In this document: piece after piece, positions 8,370-17,072 of the stretch
How positions within the stretch are numbered: the first letter of the stretch is position 1
Layout: every line of letters starts with the position of its first letter
From: Croceibacterium selenioxidans
Lineage (GTDB): Bacteria; Pseudomonadota; Alphaproteobacteria; Sphingomonadales; Sphingomonadaceae
Direction of reading: 5' to 3'
DNA length: 64,000 bases
Assembly: GCF_018599195.1 (NCBI RefSeq)
Contig: NZ_JAHFVK010000001.1
Coordinates: 930,001 to 994,000 of the forward strand
The notes under the pieces: model-generated
The model's database searches: none
Told to the model about the DNA's origin: nothing
What the model saw: the letters and a program-made list of their open reading frames with translations, nothing else
Position numbers and translations under genes: made by a program

Positions 8370-9884
8370 TTACTGTCCGAAGCCTGCCTCGGCCGCAACC
8401 CGCGCGGCTTCTTTCGCTGCGGCGATGAGCGCCCCGGCTTTGTGGCGGCACTCGGCGGCTTCATAGGCAGGATCGCTGTCGGCAACGATCCCGGCACCTG
8501 CCTGGACGTGCATCACGCCGTCCTTCACCACCGCCGTCCGCAGGACGATGCAGGAGTCGACCGAGCCGTCGGGCGCGAAATAGCCGACACCGCCTGCATA
8601 GGGGCCGCGCGTCTCGGGTTCGAGCTCCGCGATGACCTGGCAGGCGCGGATCTTCGGCGCACCCGAGACCGTACCGGCAGGAAATCCCGCGAACAGCGCG
8701 TCCAGGGCGTCCTTGGAGGGATCGAGGCGGCCGACCACGTTGCTGACGATATGCATCACGTGGCTGTACCGCTCGATCGTGAAGCTGGCAGTGACCTTGA
8801 CACTGTCGGCAGCGGCGACCCGACCGACGTCGTTGCGGCCGAGATCGAGCAGCATGAGGTGTTCGGCGCATTCCTTGGGATCGGCAAGGAGGCTGCGTTC
8901 CGCCTCGGCATCGTCCTCCTCGGTCTTGCCGCGCGGACGTGTGCCGGCGATGGGCCTGATGGTCACCTCGCCGTTGCGGACCCGGACCAGAATCTCGGGG
9001 CTGGAGCCGACCACGGCAAAGCCGGGCAGATCGAGGAAGTAGAGGAAGGGTGACGGGTTTACTCGCCGAAGCGCGCGATAGAGCGCGAGCGGCGGCAACG
9101 GAAACGGGCAGGTGAACCGCTGCGCCAGCACGACCTGGAAGATGTCGCCCGCGGTAATGTAATCCTTCGCCTTGAGGACCATTGCCTCATAGTCTTCCGC
9201 CGACATGACAGGATCCAGCGCCATCTCGGGCAAGCCGATGTCGCGATGGGCAGCGGGCGCGGCCGCGCTCAGCCGGGCGAGGGCGGCGTCGATCCGCTCT
9301 CCGGCGAGCTCGACAGCGTGCTGCGGATCGGTGCCGTCGGCCCAGAGCGGGGCGATGGCGAACAAGGCGTCGTTGAGCCCGTCAAACACCAGGATCAGTG
9401 TCGGCCGCGCAAACAACATGTCGGGCACCGCGAGTTCGCTTTGTGGCGCCCTCGGCAGGTTTTCGACCAGGCCGATTGTCTCGTAGCCGAAGTATCCCAC
9501 CAGGCAGGCGAGGGCTGGGGGAAGGCCCTTCGGCACATCGATCCGGCAACTGTCGGCGAGCCGACGCAGTTCTACCAGGCTATCGCCCGGCAAGGGTTCG
9601 AACGCTTCGCGGTCGAACTTCCAGCTTTGGTTCACTTCGCACGAATGACCGGTAGCACGGAAGATCAGGTCCGGGTCGAGGCCAAGCAGGCTGTACCGCC
9701 CACGGACTTCGCCGCCTTCGACCGATTCCAGCAGGAAGTCCCCGCGGCCGGGCTCGATCAGTTTGAGCGCCGCGCCGACGGGCGTCTCGGTGTCGGCGAC
9801 CAACTGGCGCCAGACGAGCGCCGGCTCTCCGGCGGCAAGTCGGGAACGAGCCGCCTGGGCGTTCTCGGGGAGCATGGCTGGCAA
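8370..9884 (-). CDS. trpE: Anthranilate synthase component I
   Basis: A 504-aa protein catalysing chorismate plus ammonia (or glutamine nitrogen through TrpG) to anthranilate, the first step of tryptophan synthesis. The N-terminal allosteric region has 'FLLESVEGGEVRGRYSLLG', the tryptophan-binding LLES motif. The C-terminal chorismate-binding domain has 'ITAGDIFQVVLAQRF', 'PSPFLYFLDL', 'SPEILVRV', 'RPIAGTRPRGKTEEDD', 'LLDLGRNDVGRVA' and 'GAPKIRACQVIAELEP'. It starts 9 bases after the ppiD stop, so the two form an operon. trpG, trpD and trpC, often adjacent in related genomes, are not next to it here: the downstream neighbour is the convergent RidA gene. Confidence 0.95.
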   Translation of the reverse strand: MPAMLPENAQAARSRLAAGEPALVWRQLVADTETPVGAALKLIEPGRGDFLLESVEGGEVRGRYSLLGLDPDLIFRATGHSCEVNQSWKFDREAFEPLPGDSLVELRRLADSCRIDVPKGLPPALACLVGYFGYETIGLVENLPRAPQSELAVPDMLFARPTLILVFDGLNDALFAIAPLWADGTDPQHAVELAGERIDAALARLSAAAPAAHRDIGLPEMALDPVMSAEDYEAMVLKAKDYITAGDIFQVVLAQRFTCPFPLPPLALYRALRRVNPSPFLYFLDLPGFAVVGSSPEILVRVRNGEVTIRPIAGTRPRGKTEEDDAEAERSLLADPKECAEHLMLLDLGRNDVGRVAAADSVKVTASFTIERYSHVMHIVSNVVGRLDPSKDALDALFAGFPAGTVSGAPKIRACQVIAELEPETRGPYAGGVGYFAPDGSVDSCIVLRTAVVKDGVMHVQAGAGIVADSDPAYEAAECRHKAGALIAAAKEAARVAAEAGFGQ

Positions 9885-9893
9885 GTCGGCGGC

Positions 9894-11831
9894 TCAGTCG
9901 ACTTGGGTGCCGGTGAGCGAGGCCACCACGGCATCGATCGCCGTCTGGTTGCGTTCCACGCCCACATCGTCCTGCGCCGCATTGACGAACTGTTCAACGT
10001 ATTCCTCGGCCGTAATGCGACCCAATTGGTTCAGCGTCTGGACCAGGATCGGATCGTTGGCCGGGACGGCGCCAGCCTCGATCTTGTCGAGCTTGACGAT
10101 GAACCAACCCTCGTTCTGGGGCGCTTCCAGCTTCTTCACCGTTCCGGCGGCCATGCTGAAGAACAGCGCGAGCGACGAGGGGACATTGCCGATGCGGGCC
10201 ATTTCCTGACGATCGATATTCAGGGGCTGCGGCGCGGGGATAGCCCGCTTCTCCGCCGCCACCGCGGCCGCGAGATCGGTCCCCTGCGCGAGGCGCTGGA
10301 GGACACGCTCGGACGCAGCCTTGGCGGCCTTCGAGCCCTCGTCGCGACGCCACAGGGCGATTACATCAGATTTGATCTCGGCCAGCGGAGCCGTGGCCGA
10401 CGGCGTGATCTCGCTGACCTCGTAGATGAGGAAGGTTTGTCCGGGAGCGATTTCAGCCAACTGCGGCTGGCCTTCCTCCATATCAAACGCCACCTTGAGC
10501 ACCGGCGCGAGCGCCTGGGGCAGGGTTTCGGTTGGCTTGCCGTAAAGCCGGCCATCGGCCGTCGCCGGAGGTGTGGTGCTGAGAGTCAGGTTCAACTCCT
10601 GCGCCACTTCACCCAGGCTGCGGCCGCCTTCGAGCTCTTCCTCGATGCTGGCGGTCTTTTCGAGGAAGGCTGCGCGGCGCTGCTCTTCTGCGAGCTCCGC
10701 GGTGATTTCCGCCCGCGCCTGTTCGAGAGTCCGGCCAGCGACGTGGTCGATCTGGTCGACACGCAGCACGTACCAGCCAAGACCGCCACGGGCAGGTGCG
10801 GCAAGGGCGCCGCGTTCGGTGGCAAAGGCCGATTGGGCTACGGCGGGCGACGCCGAAGCGGCAAACTCCGCACGGGTGGATGGGCCGATGGATGCCGTGG
10901 CGAGGCCTTTCGCCCGGGCCGCGGCATCGAGAGGCTTTCCGCCCTGTACTTCGGCGACGAGAGCGTTAGCCGCCGCCTGTGTCGGAACGATCACCTGGGT
11001 GAAAGTCCGGCGCTCGGTCGGCGCGAACTTGGCCTGGTCACGCTTGAAGCGGGCGGCAATCTGCGCCTCGGTCGGCGCCGGACGGGCACCCAAGGCTTCT
11101 TCGCCGAAAGTGGCATAGCGGATCACGCGGCGTTCCGGACGCACGAAGTTATTACGATTCTCTCCGTAAAACGTCTGCAATTGCGCGTCCGTCGGATCGC
11201 CTTGCGGCGCGAAGGCGGCGCTCGGGATCAAGGCCACGGTGCCATGGCGCCGCTCGCGCAGGAGCGAGGCATACTGCTGCACGGCGCTGTGGGGCATGAC
11301 GGGGCTGAAGGTGATCGGAGTGATCAATTGCCGCGCGAGCAAGCCCATCCCCAGGTCGTGGCGAACCATCGATTCGCTAAGGCCCTGCTGAGCGATGGCG
11401 GCGCGAAAAGCATTCTCATCAAAGGTTCCGCCGGCGCCCTGGAAAGCCGGAATCTGCACAATCTGGCTGTCGACGAGCCTGTCTCCCGCCCGCATGCCGT
11501 GCTTCTCACCGAACACGGCGAGGGCGGTGCGCTGCAGCAATTGCTTCAACGTCGCTTCAAGACCGCCTGCGGAGAGAAAGGTTTGCATCGTGAGGGTCGG
11601 CTGCTGCTGGCGTTCCCGCTCAAGTGCGGCCGTGAGATTTTCCTTCAGATCGGCGGAATTGATACGTTGCCCCCCAACGACGGCGACCCGGTCGCCGCCG
11701 GAAACGCCGCCAAATACGCTGGTGTTCGCCACATCGGAGCTGGCGAAGGCGAGGGCGATCAGAGCCAAAAAGCCCAAGGTAACGACGACGCCGATCTTCG
11801 ATTTGAAGAAGTTGCGGAAGAACTGGAGCAT
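9894..11831 (-). CDS. ppiD: PpiD/SurA-type peptidyl-prolyl isomerase, membrane-anchored periplasmic foldase
   Basis: A 645-aa protein with one N-terminal membrane helix (residues about 13-32, 'IGVVVTLGFLALIALAFASS') preceded by a basic cytoplasmic stub, a SurA_N-like chaperone domain (to about 230), a parvulin-like segment ('RRTFTQVIVPTQAAANALVAEVQGG' onward, about 265-370) and a long C-terminal helical/second chaperone region. This is the PpiD architecture: it helps proteins fold as they leave the Sec translocon. secG lies a short distance away on the other strand. Divergent from tpiA with a 233-bp gap; trpE follows on the same transcript. Confidence 0.92.
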   Translation of the reverse strand: MLQFFRNFFKSKIGVVVTLGFLALIALAFASSDVANTSVFGGVSGGDRVAVVGGQRINSADLKENLTAALERERQQQPTLTMQTFLSAGGLEATLKQLLQRTALAVFGEKHGMRAGDRLVDSQIVQIPAFQGAGGTFDENAFRAAIAQQGLSESMVRHDLGMGLLARQLITPITFSPVMPHSAVQQYASLLRERRHGTVALIPSAAFAPQGDPTDAQLQTFYGENRNNFVRPERRVIRYATFGEEALGARPAPTEAQIAARFKRDQAKFAPTERRTFTQVIVPTQAAANALVAEVQGGKPLDAAARAKGLATASIGPSTRAEFAASASPAVAQSAFATERGALAAPARGGLGWYVLRVDQIDHVAGRTLEQARAEITAELAEEQRRAAFLEKTASIEEELEGGRSLGEVAQELNLTLSTTPPATADGRLYGKPTETLPQALAPVLKVAFDMEEGQPQLAEIAPGQTFLIYEVSEITPSATAPLAEIKSDVIALWRRDEGSKAAKAASERVLQRLAQGTDLAAAVAAEKRAIPAPQPLNIDRQEMARIGNVPSSLALFFSMAAGTVKKLEAPQNEGWFIVKLDKIEAGAVPANDPILVQTLNQLGRITAEEYVEQFVNAAQDDVGVERNQTAIDAVVASLTGTQVD

Positions 11832-12064
11832 GAAGAGAGGGGTTTCTCGGCTGATTGCTATGCGGGCGCAGGACCAAGGAGATAGGCCCAGCGCGTTCGA
11901 AGGGCGGCTTTATCCCGCATGCGATTTTGCCGCAACAGTCGAACGGGGGTTTCCGGCAGGTGTCAAAAGCTGTTTTGACAACTGAAGCTCGCCGGACTAG
12001 CGCGCAGCCGATTCCGGCGCCTTTCGCACCGGGAAAACTCACTTGATATCTAACAGGACCCTAG

Positions 12065-12820
12065 ATGGCCCAGCGCCCTTATATCGTCGGCAATTGGAAG
12101 ATGCATGGAACGCGAGCCATGCTGTCTGAAGCGCGCGCGATCGATCGTGCCGCGGAACGGCTCTTGAAAGTCGAAGTGGCGATCGCCCCGCCGTTCACCC
12201 TGATCCATGCTTCGCGCAAGGAAGCTTCGCTTATTGGTATCGGCGCGCAAGACTGTCACGCGGCGGAAGGCGGAGCCCACACCGGGGATATCTCCGCGGC
12301 CATGCTCAAGGATTCGGGTGCCGGATTCGTGATCGTCGGACACAGCGAGCGCCGGGCCGATCACGGAGAAACCGATGCAGCGGTCAAGGCCAAGGCGGAG
12401 GCCGCGCTGGCCGCGGGCCTGAGCGTGATTGTCTGCGTCGGCGAAACCGAAGCGCAGCGAGACAGCGGCGAGGCCGAATCCGTCGTGGCCTCTCAGCTCC
12501 AAGGATCGCTTCCAAGGGGCGAGGGCGTGGCAGATCGGATCACCGTGGCTTACGAGCCGGTCTGGGCCATCGGCACCGGGCGTACTCCGACCATCGAAGA
12601 CATTGCCACTATGCACCGCTCGATTCGCGCTCGGCTCGGCGAGGCTTACGGTGAGACGGGCGCCCAGGTCCGGATTCTGTACGGCGGATCGGTGAAGCCG
12701 GAAAATGCCTCCGAAATCCTGGCGACCGAGGAAGTCGGCGGCGCCCTTGTCGGCGGCGCCAGTCTAACCGCCGAGAGCTTCGTGGGCATTATCGTCGCAG
12801 CGACCGAACGCGCCGAGTAA
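12065..12820 (+). CDS. tpiA: Triosephosphate isomerase
   Basis: A 251-aa TIM-barrel enzyme interconverting dihydroxyacetone phosphate and glyceraldehyde 3-phosphate. Catalytic residues are visible: the lysine in 'GNWKMHG' (about residue 12), the histidine in 'IVGHSERRADHGE' and the glutamate in 'AYEPVWAIGTGRTP'; the phosphate loop 'ILYGGSVKPENA' and 'GGALVGGASL' are also present. Length is normal for the family. It is followed 71 bases later by secG in the same direction, an arrangement common in alphaproteobacteria. Confidence 0.97.
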   Translation: MAQRPYIVGNWKMHGTRAMLSEARAIDRAAERLLKVEVAIAPPFTLIHASRKEASLIGIGAQDCHAAEGGAHTGDISAAMLKDSGAGFVIVGHSERRADHGETDAAVKAKAEAALAAGLSVIVCVGETEAQRDSGEAESVVASQLQGSLPRGEGVADRITVAYEPVWAIGTGRTPTIEDIATMHRSIRARLGEAYGETGAQVRILYGGSVKPENASEILATEEVGGALVGGASLTAESFVGIIVAATERAE

Positions 12821-12891
12821 GTCCCGCGCTGCCCTTGCGCCCCTGTACGTGCACGCCTAAATGGCGGCGCACGCAAGATTGAGAAGTTTAC

Positions 12892-13299
12892 ATGTCGCTG
12901 TTCCTCTTCCTCACAGTTATCCAGGCGATCATCGCCGCGGCGCTCGTCGGCATCGTGCTGATGCAGCGGTCCGAAGGCGGTGGCCTCGGTATTGGTGGGG
13001 GAGGTAGCCCGGGCGGGCTGATGAACGCGCGCGGTGCAGCCGACTTTCTCACCCGCACCACCAAGTGGCTTGCGGTCCTGTTCGTGGCCCTGGCAATTGT
13101 TCTTGCGGCGCTCGCCGTCGACACGACGACCGGGCGCGATATCGATACTTCGCTCGATCGCAGCGTCACGCCGGTCCAGGACCCGCTGGCGCCGGTGACT
13201 CAAACCGGACCGGGCCTCGACCAGCCGGTCGGTGGCGCCGCGACTCCGGCCCAGACGGCGCCGGCATCGAACGATCCGCTCGCCGGCACGGCCGAGTAA
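12892..13299 (+). CDS. secG: Preprotein translocase subunit SecG
   Basis: A 135-aa protein with two membrane helices ('LFLFLTVIQAIIAAALVGIVLM' and 'WLAVLFVALAIVLAALAV') and the SecG cytoplasmic loop 'QRSEGGGLGIGGGGSPGGLMNARGAADFLTRTT'-type region between them (residues about 24-58). It is the auxiliary subunit of the SecYEG channel. The C-terminal 70 residues are a proline/alanine/threonine-rich tail, usual in alphaproteobacterial SecG. It lies between tpiA and pyrG. Confidence 0.93.
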   Translation: MSLFLFLTVIQAIIAAALVGIVLMQRSEGGGLGIGGGGSPGGLMNARGAADFLTRTTKWLAVLFVALAIVLAALAVDTTTGRDIDTSLDRSVTPVQDPLAPVTQTGPGLDQPVGGAATPAQTAPASNDPLAGTAE

Positions 13300-13403
13300 C
13301 TTCACTTCTCACGCCATCTTGCGGGCATTTGGCCCGTAACCTGTTAAATTCCCCCAGTCGGCCCTTGCGCCGAGTGCATGGGGGCGCTTAAGGCTCGTCT
13401 CCC

Positions 13404-15038
13404 ATGGCGCGGTATATTTTCATCACCGGCGGCGTGGTCTCATCGCTTGGTAAGGGACTGATGGCGGCAAGCCTTGCCGCCCTCCTGCAAGCGCGCGGCT
13501 ACAAGGTCCGCATTCGTAAGTTCGACCCCTATCTCAATGTCGATCCGGGCACGATGAGTCCGTATCAGCATGGCGAAGTCTATGTGACCGACGACGGGGC
13601 GGAAACCGACCTCGATCTCGGACATTACGAGCGCTTCACCGGCGTGTCGGCTCGACAGAGCGACAACGTGACCTCGGGACGCATCTACCAGCAGATCATC
13701 GCTCGCGAGCGCCGCGGGGATTATCTGGGCGCGACCGTCCAGGTCATCCCGCACGTGACCGACGCGATCAAGGAATTCGCACTGGCTGAAACCGATGATC
13801 TCGATTTCGTGCTATGCGAAATCGGCGGAACCGTCGGCGATATCGAGAGCCTGCCCTTCATCGAGGCGATCCGCCAACTGCGCAACGAGCTCGGGCGTGA
13901 CAACACCTGCGTGGTGCACGTGACGCTGGTGCCTTACATATCGGCTGCCGGCGAGTTGAAAACCAAACCGACGCAGCACTCCGTCCGCGAACTTACCAGT
14001 CTGGGCGTCCAGCCCGACCTGCTGCTATGCCGCTGCGAACACCCGCTCCCGCCCGGCGAGCGGGCCAAGATCGCCTTGTTCTGCAACGTCCGGCCTGAAG
14101 CGGTGATCCAGGCGCTCGATGCCTCGAGCATCTACGCGGTACCGCTGCAGTACCACGCCGAAGGCCTCGATGCGCAGGTGCTAAGCCACTTCCATCTGGA
14201 AAGCTCAGTTCCCGATTTGTCGCGCTGGACTGACATCGTCGACCGGTTTGAGAATCCGGAAGGCGAAGTGACCATCGCGGTGGTCGGAAAGTACGTTGGC
14301 CTGCCTGACGCCTACAAGTCGCTTAACGAAGCGCTGGTCCACGGTGGAATGGCCAACCGGGTGCGGGTCAAGATCAAGTGGATCGACGCTGAAATCTTCG
14401 AGCAGGCCGATTCGGACATCGCTGCCCAGCTGGAGCCGATGCACGCCATTCTCGTGCCCGGCGGGTTCGGGACACGCGGCTCGGAGGGCAAGATCGCCAG
14501 CGTGCGATTCGCGCGGGAGCGCAACGTGCCGTTCTTCGGCATCTGCCTCGGGATGCAGATGGCGTGCATAGAGGGCGCCCGGAACACCGCAGGTATCCCC
14601 GACGCCTCATCCACAGAATTCGGCGAAACTTCCGAACCCGTCGTCGGCATCATTACCGAATGGATGAGTACCGAAGGATTGCAGACAAGGTCTGCGGAAG
14701 GCGACATGGGCGGCACTATGCGGCTTGGGGCCTATGAAGCCGTACTTGCTGGAAACAGCCACGTTTCAACCATTTACGGTGGTGCTACCAATATTTCGGA
14801 GCGGCATCGGCATAGGTACGAGGTGAACTCTGCCTACAAGGAGCCCCTCGAGAAGGGCGGGCTGGTCTTTTCGGGCATGTCGCCTGACGGTCTCTTGCCG
14901 GAGATCGTGGAAAGACCGGATCACCCCTGGTTCGTCGGGGTTCAATTCCATCCGGAACTCAAGAGCAAGCCGTTTGACCCGCACCCGCTTTTCGCCGGCT
15001 TCATTGCTGCCGCGGTGCGTCAGTCCCGTCTTGTCTAA
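13404..15038 (+). CDS. pyrG: CTP synthase
   Basis: A 544-aa enzyme making CTP from UTP, ATP and glutamine. The N-terminal synthetase domain has '[23 protein letters not shown]' (split below 20 residues: [10 protein letters not shown]), '[20 protein letters not shown]' and '[12 protein letters not shown]'. The C-terminal class I glutamine amidotransferase domain has the nucleophile in 'FFGICLGMQ' and the His/Glu pair in '[10 protein letters not shown]'. Length is normal. It has its own leader of about 100 bases after secG. Confidence 0.97.
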   Translation: MARYIFITGGVVSSLGKGLMAASLAALLQARGYKVRIRKFDPYLNVDPGTMSPYQHGEVYVTDDGAETDLDLGHYERFTGVSARQSDNVTSGRIYQQIIARERRGDYLGATVQVIPHVTDAIKEFALAETDDLDFVLCEIGGTVGDIESLPFIEAIRQLRNELGRDNTCVVHVTLVPYISAAGELKTKPTQHSVRELTSLGVQPDLLLCRCEHPLPPGERAKIALFCNVRPEAVIQALDASSIYAVPLQYHAEGLDAQVLSHFHLESSVPDLSRWTDIVDRFENPEGEVTIAVVGKYVGLPDAYKSLNEALVHGGMANRVRVKIKWIDAEIFEQADSDIAAQLEPMHAILVPGGFGTRGSEGKIASVRFARERNVPFFGICLGMQMACIEGARNTAGIPDASSTEFGETSEPVVGIITEWMSTEGLQTRSAEGDMGGTMRLGAYEAVLAGNSHVSTIYGGATNISERHRHRYEVNSAYKEPLEKGGLVFSGMSPDGLLPEIVERPDHPWFVGVQFHPELKSKPFDPHPLFAGFIAAAVRQSRLV

Positions 15039-15286
15039 CTGTCCCGCAACGTAACATAGTTAAAAAACCGATTGCTCATCCTGCCCGATGAGGGGTAGAT
15101 TGTTGAGTGGGGAAGCAGGCTGCCAAAAGGGGTTTTGGTGGCCACTATTACTTATTGGCTGCCCGCGAACCAGAACGGCCTTCAGGGCTTGGCCGTTTCT
15201 GCATGGTTTAGTCTTGCCCGTAGGTTTGGCCGTCTTTTGCGACCCGGACGGTCATTTCGAAAGGCAGGTCGGCGCCTAAGCGTCGA
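15039..15286 (+). other. Structured intergenic region downstream of pyrG, candidate noncoding RNA
   Basis: No convincing gene is seen. The region holds two clear hairpins on the plus strand: CCAAAA-GGGG-TTTTGG (15123-15138, extendable with mismatches) and AACGGCC (15174-15180) with GGCCGTT (15191-15197), and is closed by the strong hairpin at 15287-15315. Hairpins ending in a terminator suggest either a structured 3' UTR of pyrG or a separate small RNA. I could not match it to tmRNA, SRP RNA or RNase P by eye. Confidence 0.35.
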
Positions 15287-15325
15287 GGGGGCGGAAACCA
15301 CTAGGTTCCGCCCCCAACTCTTTTC
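15287..15325 (+). terminator. Terminator hairpin between pyrG side and hsp20
   Basis: GGGGGCGGAA (15287-15296) and TTCCGCCCCC (15306-15315) form a perfect 10-bp stem with a 9-nt loop, followed on the plus strand by AACTCTTTTC. It separates the plus-strand pyrG region from the minus-strand hsp20 gene and may stop transcription from both. Confidence 0.8.
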
Positions 15326-15336
15326 AATTTAAGGGA

Positions 15337-15804
15337 TCAGGCAGCGTCGGCCTGATTGCCGTCCTTGACCACTTCCAGGTTGGGTAGTCCGCCGATAGCG
15401 ATCTTCTTGGGCTTCATGGCTTCGGGCACTTCGCGCACCAAATCGATTACGAGAAGACCGTCGGCCAGGTCGGCGCGTTCGACGCGAACATAGTCGGCCA
15501 GCTCGAATCGGCGTTCGAAACCGCGGTTGGCAATACCGACATGGAGCATGTCCGCATCGGCACTCTCGTCCCGCTTGCGTCCGTGGACGACCAGCAGATT
15601 CTGCTCAGCCGTGATGTCGAGGTCTCCGGCGCGGAAGCCGGCTATCGCCAGAGTGATACGATAGCTGTCTTCGCTACGGCGTTCGATATTGAAGGGGGGA
15701 TAGTTGTCGCCGGCGGTGCTGCGAGCCTGGTTCTCAAGCAAGTTAAACAGGCGGTCAAAGCCCACCGTGGAGCGGCGGTAAGGGGTAAGATCAAAACGAT
15801 TCAT
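15337..15804 (-). CDS. Hsp20 small heat-shock protein (IbpA type)
   Basis: A 155-aa small chaperone. The N-terminus 'MNRFDLTPYRRSTVGFDRLF' is typical for proteobacterial IbpA-type proteins, and the alpha-crystallin domain runs from 'YPPFNIERRSEDSYRITLAIAGF' to 'GLLVIDLVREVPEAMKPKKI'. It holds aggregation-prone proteins during heat stress. The start at 15804 is preferred over 15828 because GGAGGA lies 8 bases upstream, and the longer version would begin inside the thermometer hairpin. Expression looks heat-controlled twice: an RpoH promoter (15900-15927) and a ROSE-type hairpin (15810-15832). The second half of the C-terminal IxI motif is not obvious ('KIAIGG'). Confidence 0.92.
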   Translation of the reverse strand: MNRFDLTPYRRSTVGFDRLFNLLENQARSTAGDNYPPFNIERRSEDSYRITLAIAGFRAGDLDITAEQNLLVVHGRKRDESADADMLHVGIANRGFERRFELADYVRVERADLADGLLVIDLVREVPEAMKPKKIAIGGLPNLEVVKDGNQADAA

Positions 15805-15893
15805 CGAAACAAATCCTCCAAAGAGCAATTTGACTGATGGGGCCCGCTTCCGCGGCGCCCCTCTGCCGATCGCCCTCGCGGCGCGATGCGGCA
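15805..15893 (-). promoter_or_regulatory. ROSE-like RNA thermometer in the hsp20 5' UTR
   Basis: In the transcript the segment over 15832-15810 folds as CAAAUU-G-CUC / UUUG / GAG-GAUUUG: the anti-Shine-Dalgarno string UUGCUC pairs with the ribosome site GGAGGA, with one bulged G. That is the defining ROSE arrangement (UUGCU opposite AGGA with a bulged G) that melts on heating. The remaining 60 bases of the leader are GC-rich and contain further inverted segments (for example GGGGCGCCGCGG). The structure was drawn by eye. Confidence 0.75.
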
Positions 15894-15899
15894 GATGTT

Positions 15900-15927
15900 A
15901 GATACGTTTGCGTTGCCTGCGTTCAAG
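15900..15927 (-). promoter_or_regulatory. RpoH (sigma-32) promoter of hsp20
   Basis: On the minus strand CTTG (15927-15924), a 17-nt spacer and CGTATCT (15906-15900) match the alphaproteobacterial RpoH consensus CTTG-N17-CYTATNT except at the second position of the -10. Transcription would start near 15893, giving a leader of about 88 nt that contains the ROSE-like hairpin. Confidence 0.75.
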
Positions 15928-15959
15928 AGGGTGCAAGGCAGCATTGCAAGAGGTGACGT

Positions 15960-16223
15960 GTGAGCCAACCGAAAGTCGAAATCTACACCAAGGCGTTCTG
16001 TGGATACTGCTTCCGTGCCAAGCGCTTGCTTGAAAGCAAAGGTGTCGATTTCACCGAATACGACATCACCTTCGGCGGCGAAAAGAAGACCGAGATGATC
16101 GAGCGAAAGCCGGACGCCAGGACGGTGCCGCAGATATTCATCGATGGCCAGGCAGTCGGCGGATCGGACGATCTCGCCCAGCTTGACCGGGAAGGCAAGC
16201 TTGACGCCTTGCTTGGTCTCTAG
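15960..16223 (+). CDS. grxC: Glutaredoxin 3
   Basis: An 87-aa glutathione-dependent thiol oxidoreductase. The active site is 'FCGYC' (residues about 14-18), followed by 'RTVPQIFIDGQAVGGSDDLAQLDREGKLDALL' in two parts: the cis-proline TVPQIFI and the GGSDDL glutathione-binding motif. The start is a GTG at 15960 after an AAGAGG ribosome site. It is read divergently from the hsp20 gene and begins a three-gene run with the nitrilase-family and DUF1178 genes. Confidence 0.93.
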   Translation: MSQPKVEIYTKAFCGYCFRAKRLLESKGVDFTEYDITFGGEKKTEMIERKPDARTVPQIFIDGQAVGGSDDLAQLDREGKLDALLGL

Positions 16224-16244
16224 GAACAGCTAGGCGATCCTTCC

Positions 16245-17072
16245 ATGACCCGCATCGCGATCCTGCAAATGACCTCGGGTATCGACCCGGAGGCGAATGC
16301 CGCAACGCTCGTTCGCGCCGTGGCAGAGGCGGCCGGGGGCGGGGCGGCTATGCTGTTCACCCCGGAGATGTCGGGACTGCTGGATCGCGATCGCACGCGG
16401 GCTGCCCAGCACATCGTCAGCGAGCAGGAAAGTCCGGTGCTTGCCGCGGTCCGTTCGGCAGCCGCAGCGCATGGGATCTGGGTAGCCATCGGTTCGCTTG
16501 CCGTCGCGCGGGAGGACGGGCGGTGGGCAAACCGCTCGTTCCTGCTCGGACCGGATGGCGAAGTTGCGGCGCGCTATGACAAGATTCACATGTTTGACGT
16601 CGAACTGGCCAGTGGCGAGACGTGGCGGGAATCGGCGGCCTATGCACCGGGCGAAACCGTCGTGACCGCGGAGACCCCTGTAGGCAGGCTTGGCCTTGCG
16701 GTCTGTTACGATGTGCGCTTCCCCGCCTTGTTCGAGGCGCTTGGGCAACTTCGCTGCGACGTGATCGCGGTCCCTGCCGCCTTCACGGTTCCGACAGGCA
16801 AGGCGCACTGGCACCTCCTTCAACGGGCGAGGGCCGTAGAGGCCAGCGCCTATGTCGTTGCGGCCGCGCAGGTCGGTGAGCATGCCGATGGACGGCGCAC
16901 TTATGGCCATTCGCTGGTAGTCGATCCTTGGGGAGAGATCTTGCTAGACTTGGGAGGCGACGCTCCAGGCGTCGGTTTTGCGGAGATAGATCCAAAGCGG
17001 ATAAGAGAGGTCCGGCAGCAGCTTCCGAGCCTTGCCAACCGTCGCCAGTTGCCTACATCGATTTCGATATGA
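16245..17072 (+). CDS. Carbon-nitrogen hydrolase (nitrilase superfamily, Nit-type amidase)
   Basis: A 275-aa enzyme with the Glu-Lys-Cys triad of the nitrilase superfamily: Glu in 'LFTPEMSG', Lys in 'RYDKIHMFDVEL', Cys in 'LGLAVCYDVRFPALF'. The 'KIHMFDVELASGETWRES' pattern and length fit the Nit1/Nit2 branch, which deaminates alpha-keto amides or deaminated glutathione. The second role would suit its place directly after a glutaredoxin gene, but that is inference. The stop overlaps the next start (ATGA at 17069-17072). Confidence 0.9.
   Translation: MTRIAILQMTSGIDPEANAATLVRAVAEAAGGGAAMLFTPEMSGLLDRDRTRAAQHIVSEQESPVLAAVRSAAAAHGIWVAIGSLAVAREDGRWANRSFLLGPDGEVAARYDKIHMFDVELASGETWRESAAYAPGETVVTAETPVGRLGLAVCYDVRFPALFEALGQLRCDVIAVPAAFTVPTGKAHWHLLQRARAVEASAYVVAAAQVGEHADGRRTYGHSLVVDPWGEILLDLGGDAPGVGFAEIDPKRIREVRQQLPSLANRRQLPTSISI

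Noticed and set aside
9246-11885. Long plus-strand open frame of 879 codons
   Set aside because: It lies opposite trpE and ppiD, whose minus-strand products have clear family motifs. The plus-strand translation has no domain and is a GC-rich shadow.
15135-15332. 65-codon plus-strand frame after pyrG
   Set aside because: It spans the terminator hairpin, lacks a ribosome site and has no family resemblance.
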